From contig CAKUGF010000029.1 in NCBI GenBank assembly GCA_934654585.1, positions 1-16,134 of the forward strand: a DNA stretch of 16,134 bases. The letters run 5' to 3'. Origin of the DNA: an uncultured Collinsella sp. GTDB lineage: Bacteria; Actinomycetota; Coriobacteriia; Coriobacteriales; Coriobacteriaceae. The position numbers were made by a program, and so were the translations under genes. Position 1 is the stretch's first letter; every line of letters begins with the position of its first letter. Of this stretch, positions 14,158 through 16,134 are shown one piece after another. The notes below the pieces were generated by a model that was not told where the DNA came from, made no database searches, and was given only the letters and a program-made list of their open reading frames with translations.

Positions 14158-15336
14158 ATGACCGCAGGTCAAAACCGCATACCCGTGAATCTTGACTACG
14201 CCGCCTCGACGCCCATGCGCGCCGAGGCGCTCCTTGCGCAGCGCGAATACGACGAAAGTGAGCTTGCCGGCGTCAACCCCAATTCGCTGCACTCGCTCGG
14301 TCGCAAGGCCGCCGCGCGCCTGGAAGTCGCCCGTCGCGAGATTGCCCGCAGCTTTGGCGCGCGCGTACGTCCGTCCGAGATCGTCCTGACCAACGGCGGC
14401 ACCGAGGCCAACCAGCTAGCGCTGCTCGGTCTTGCCGAGGGCGCTCGCCAGCGCGATCGTAAGCGCGACCGCGTGATCGTGTCCGCCATTGAGCACGATT
14501 CGATCCTGGACAACCTGCCGCTGCTGCGCGCCGCTGGCTTTACCGTCGACCTGGTGCAGCCCTGCCGCGCGGGCTACATTGAGCCCGCGGCACTTACCGA
14601 GCTGCTGGCTGACGACGTGGCGCTCGTAAGCATTATGGTCGCCAACAACGAGACCGGCGTGGTGCAGCCCATCCTTGAGCTTGCCACAGCCGCACACGCT
14701 GCCGGCGCCCTGTTCCATACCGATGCCATCCAGGGCTATCTGCATATTCCGCTCGATGTCACCGAGCTGGGCGTCGATGCCATGACCGTTGCGGCCCATA
14801 AGATCGGCGGCCCCGTGGCCTCTGGTGCGCTCTACCTTAAGAGCCGCACGCCCCTGCGTCCGCGCATCTTTGGCGGCGGACAGGAAGCCGGTCGTCGCGC
14901 CGGTACGCAAGACCTGCGCACGCAGCTGGCCTTTGCCGCCGCCGTATCTGTGTTGGCGCCCAACGTGACCCAGGAGCGCGCGACGCTACAGGCCCTGTCT
15001 GACAAACTCTACGCCACGCTCACGGCCCATCCGCGTATCCACGCCACGATGGGCGACTATGCGCAGGCCAATCGCCTGCCGGGTATGGTTTCGATCTACG
15101 TCGACGGCATGGACTCCGAGGAGCTCATCATTAAGCTCGACGCCGCAGGTTTTGAGGTCTCGGCTGGCTCGGCCTGCTCGAGCGGCAGCATGGACCCGAG
15201 CCACGTGCTCAGCGCCATGGGCATCGGCCGCGAGCAGGCACTGGGCGCGCTGCGCATCTCGTTCGATGACCGCGTAAACCCTGCTGACCTGGATGAGTTC
15301 GCCCAGGCGCTGCTCTCGATCGTGGGTGCCGCATGA
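14158..15336 (+). CDS. Cysteine desulfurase (NifS/IscS family)
   Basis: PLP enzyme that removes sulfur from cysteine as an enzyme-bound persulfide, for Fe-S cluster assembly or tRNA thiolation. The 392-residue protein shows LDYAASTP near the start, TNGGTEANQLAL, the cofactor-stacking His in AIEHDS, ANNETG, the PLP Lys K215 in AAHKIGG, GGGQEAGRRAGTQ, and the catalytic Cys C340 in SAGSACSSGS. The G/S-rich Cys loop fits the class I (IscS/NifS) type. AGGAGG at about 14141-14146 is 11 bases before ATG. No scaffold protein (IscU/NifU) lies in the window, so whether it serves Fe-S assembly or tRNA modification is open. Its stop overlaps the next start (ATGA). Confidence 0.93.
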   Translation: MTAGQNRIPVNLDYAASTPMRAEALLAQREYDESELAGVNPNSLHSLGRKAAARLEVARREIARSFGARVRPSEIVLTNGGTEANQLALLGLAEGARQRDRKRDRVIVSAIEHDSILDNLPLLRAAGFTVDLVQPCRAGYIEPAALTELLADDVALVSIMVANNETGVVQPILELATAAHAAGALFHTDAIQGYLHIPLDVTELGVDAMTVAAHKIGGPVASGALYLKSRTPLRPRIFGGGQEAGRRAGTQDLRTQLAFAAAVSVLAPNVTQERATLQALSDKLYATLTAHPRIHATMGDYAQANRLPGMVSIYVDGMDSEELIIKLDAAGFEVSAGSACSSGSMDPSHVLSAMGIGREQALGALRISFDDRVNPADLDEFAQALLSIVGAA

Positions 15337-16134
15337 TCGTTTCCGAGCTTGAACGCGCGCTGCTGGCGCGCTATCCCAAGACGGATGCCGAGGGATGGGA
15401 CCACGTAGGCCTGTCCGTTGGAGATCCCGCTGCCGAGATCACCGGCGTTGCCTGCGCGCTCGATGCGACCGAAGCTAACGTGCACCGCGCTCTTGAGGCC
15501 GGCGCCAACGTACTGCTGACGCATCATCCCATCTACATCAAGGCACCCGAGGCCTTTTGTCCGGCCGATTCCGCGCGTCCCCAGTGCAGCGCGGCATTGT
15601 TCGAGGCAGCCCGTTGCGGCGTGAGCATCATCTCGCTCCACACCAATCTGGACCGCTCGCACGACGCACGCGTCTGCCTGAGTGAGCTGCTAGGTGCTGA
15701 GCCCATGAGCTCGCTTGAGCATGTGGACGACCCCGAGGCCTGCGGCCTGGGCGCACTCGCGAACCTCAACGACCCCTGCAGCCTGCGCGACCTTGCTGCC
15801 CGTGTCGCCACTGCCTTTGGCAGCGACCCGCGCGTGTGGGGCGAAGCCGACCACGTGTGCCGTACTGTCGCAATCCTCGGCGGCTCCCTGGGCGACTTTG
15901 GCGAGCTTGCTATCGCCGCGGGCGCGGATGTTATCGTGACCGGAGAGGCGGGCTACCACGTGGCGCAGGACCTCGCCCTGCGCGGGCTGGACGTGATCTT
16001 ACTTGGCCACGATCGTTCCGAAGAGCCGTTCGTGGATATCTTGATGAACTCTGCAGTTGACGCCGGGGTCGACCCCCGTCATACGATTAAAATACTGAAC
16101 CCTTGCCAATGGTGGACTGTGACAAAAGGAGAGA
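15333..16134 (+). CDS. Nif3-like dinuclear metal centre protein (YbgI/YqfO family), 3' end beyond window
   Basis: The frame opens with ATG inside an ATGA overlap with the cysteine desulfurase and stays open to the last base (267 codons), so the stop lies outside. It has the conserved metal-binding positions of the family: THHP (H64, H65), HTNLD (H103, D107), TGEAGYH, and GHDRSE (H226, E230). Nif3-type proteins form hexamers with two metals per active site; their reaction is debated (GTP cyclohydrolase I type 2 is an often-copied label with weak support). A strong ribosome-site-like AAAAGGAGAGA in the last 11 bases suggests the gene ends just beyond the edge and another follows. Coupling to a cysteine desulfurase hints at a role in sulfur or metal chemistry, an inference only. 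Confidence 0.9.
   Translation, partial: MIVSELERALLARYPKTDAEGWDHVGLSVGDPAAEITGVACALDATEANVHRALEAGANVLLTHHPIYIKAPEAFCPADSARPQCSAALFEAARCGVSIISLHTNLDRSHDARVCLSELLGAEPMSSLEHVDDPEACGLGALANLNDPCSLRDLAARVATAFGSDPRVWGEADHVCRTVAILGGSLGDFGELAIAAGADVIVTGEAGYHVAQDLALRGLDVILLGHDRSEEPFVDILMNSAVDAGVDPRHTIKILNPCQWWTVTKGE
16124..16134 (+). promoter_or_regulatory. Probable ribosome binding site of the next gene
   Basis: AAAAGGAGAGA resembles the site before der (TTAAAGGAGAGC) and lies at the very end of the window, in the last codons of the Nif3-like gene. The start codon it would serve is outside. Confidence 0.45.

Noticed and set aside
1..16134. CRISPR arrays, toxin-antitoxin pairs, defence or secondary-metabolite genes
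   Set aside because: I looked for regularly spaced repeats and for such gene families and saw none; all confident genes are housekeeping.

Overview
The window looks like a Coriobacteriia chromosome (phylum Actinomycetota), most probably Collinsella or a close relative. This rests on the high G+C content, the codon preference for C and G at third positions, and the gene order. It is an inference from style and order; no 16S or marker comparison was possible. Apart from one tRNA, every gene I can support lies on the + strand.

Layout. Positions 1-1000 are a tRNA region without a credible protein gene. It holds the 3' end of a tRNA-Ala (1-26) with its terminator, a CAU-anticodon tRNA on the opposite strand (237-312), an unassigned spacer (313-852) with a 136-bp segment bounded by perfect 15-bp inverted repeats, and a complete tRNA-Ala(GGC) at 853-925 with a clear promoter and terminator. 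The first 75 bases of the window are an exact copy of 900-974.

From 1001 to the end runs a tightly packed series of co-directional genes, often overlapping or a few bases apart. In order they are an ABC-F ATPase, a small two-helix membrane protein, an M50 site-2-protease-like membrane metalloprotease, scpA, scpB, a 23S rRNA pseudouridine synthase (rluB type), cmk, a PlsC-type acyltransferase, ispH, a DUF512 PDZ/radical-SAM protein, der, plsY, gpsA, rpe, a cysteine desulfurase, and a Nif3-type metal protein that runs off the end.

How they fit together. scpA-scpB-rluB-cmk-der is a gene order seen in many Gram-positive bacteria. It mixes chromosome condensation (ScpAB with Smc), ribosome maturation (RluB, Der, and the ABC-F protein acting on the ribosome), nucleotide supply (Cmk), phosphatidic acid synthesis (GpsA makes glycerol-3-phosphate, PlsY adds the first acyl chain, a PlsC-type enzyme the second), isoprenoid synthesis (IspH), the pentose phosphate pathway (Rpe) and sulfur mobilisation (cysteine desulfurase). 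This is a growth-linked housekeeping cluster.

I did not find an obviously new multi-gene system. The best leads are the exact tRNA-Ala/terminator duplication, the short inverted-repeat-bounded element, an ABC-F gene starting 31 bases after a strong tRNA terminator, a PlsC homologue with Glu in place of the motif-I Asp, and two poorly characterised proteins (the 98-residue membrane protein and the DUF512 radical-SAM protein).
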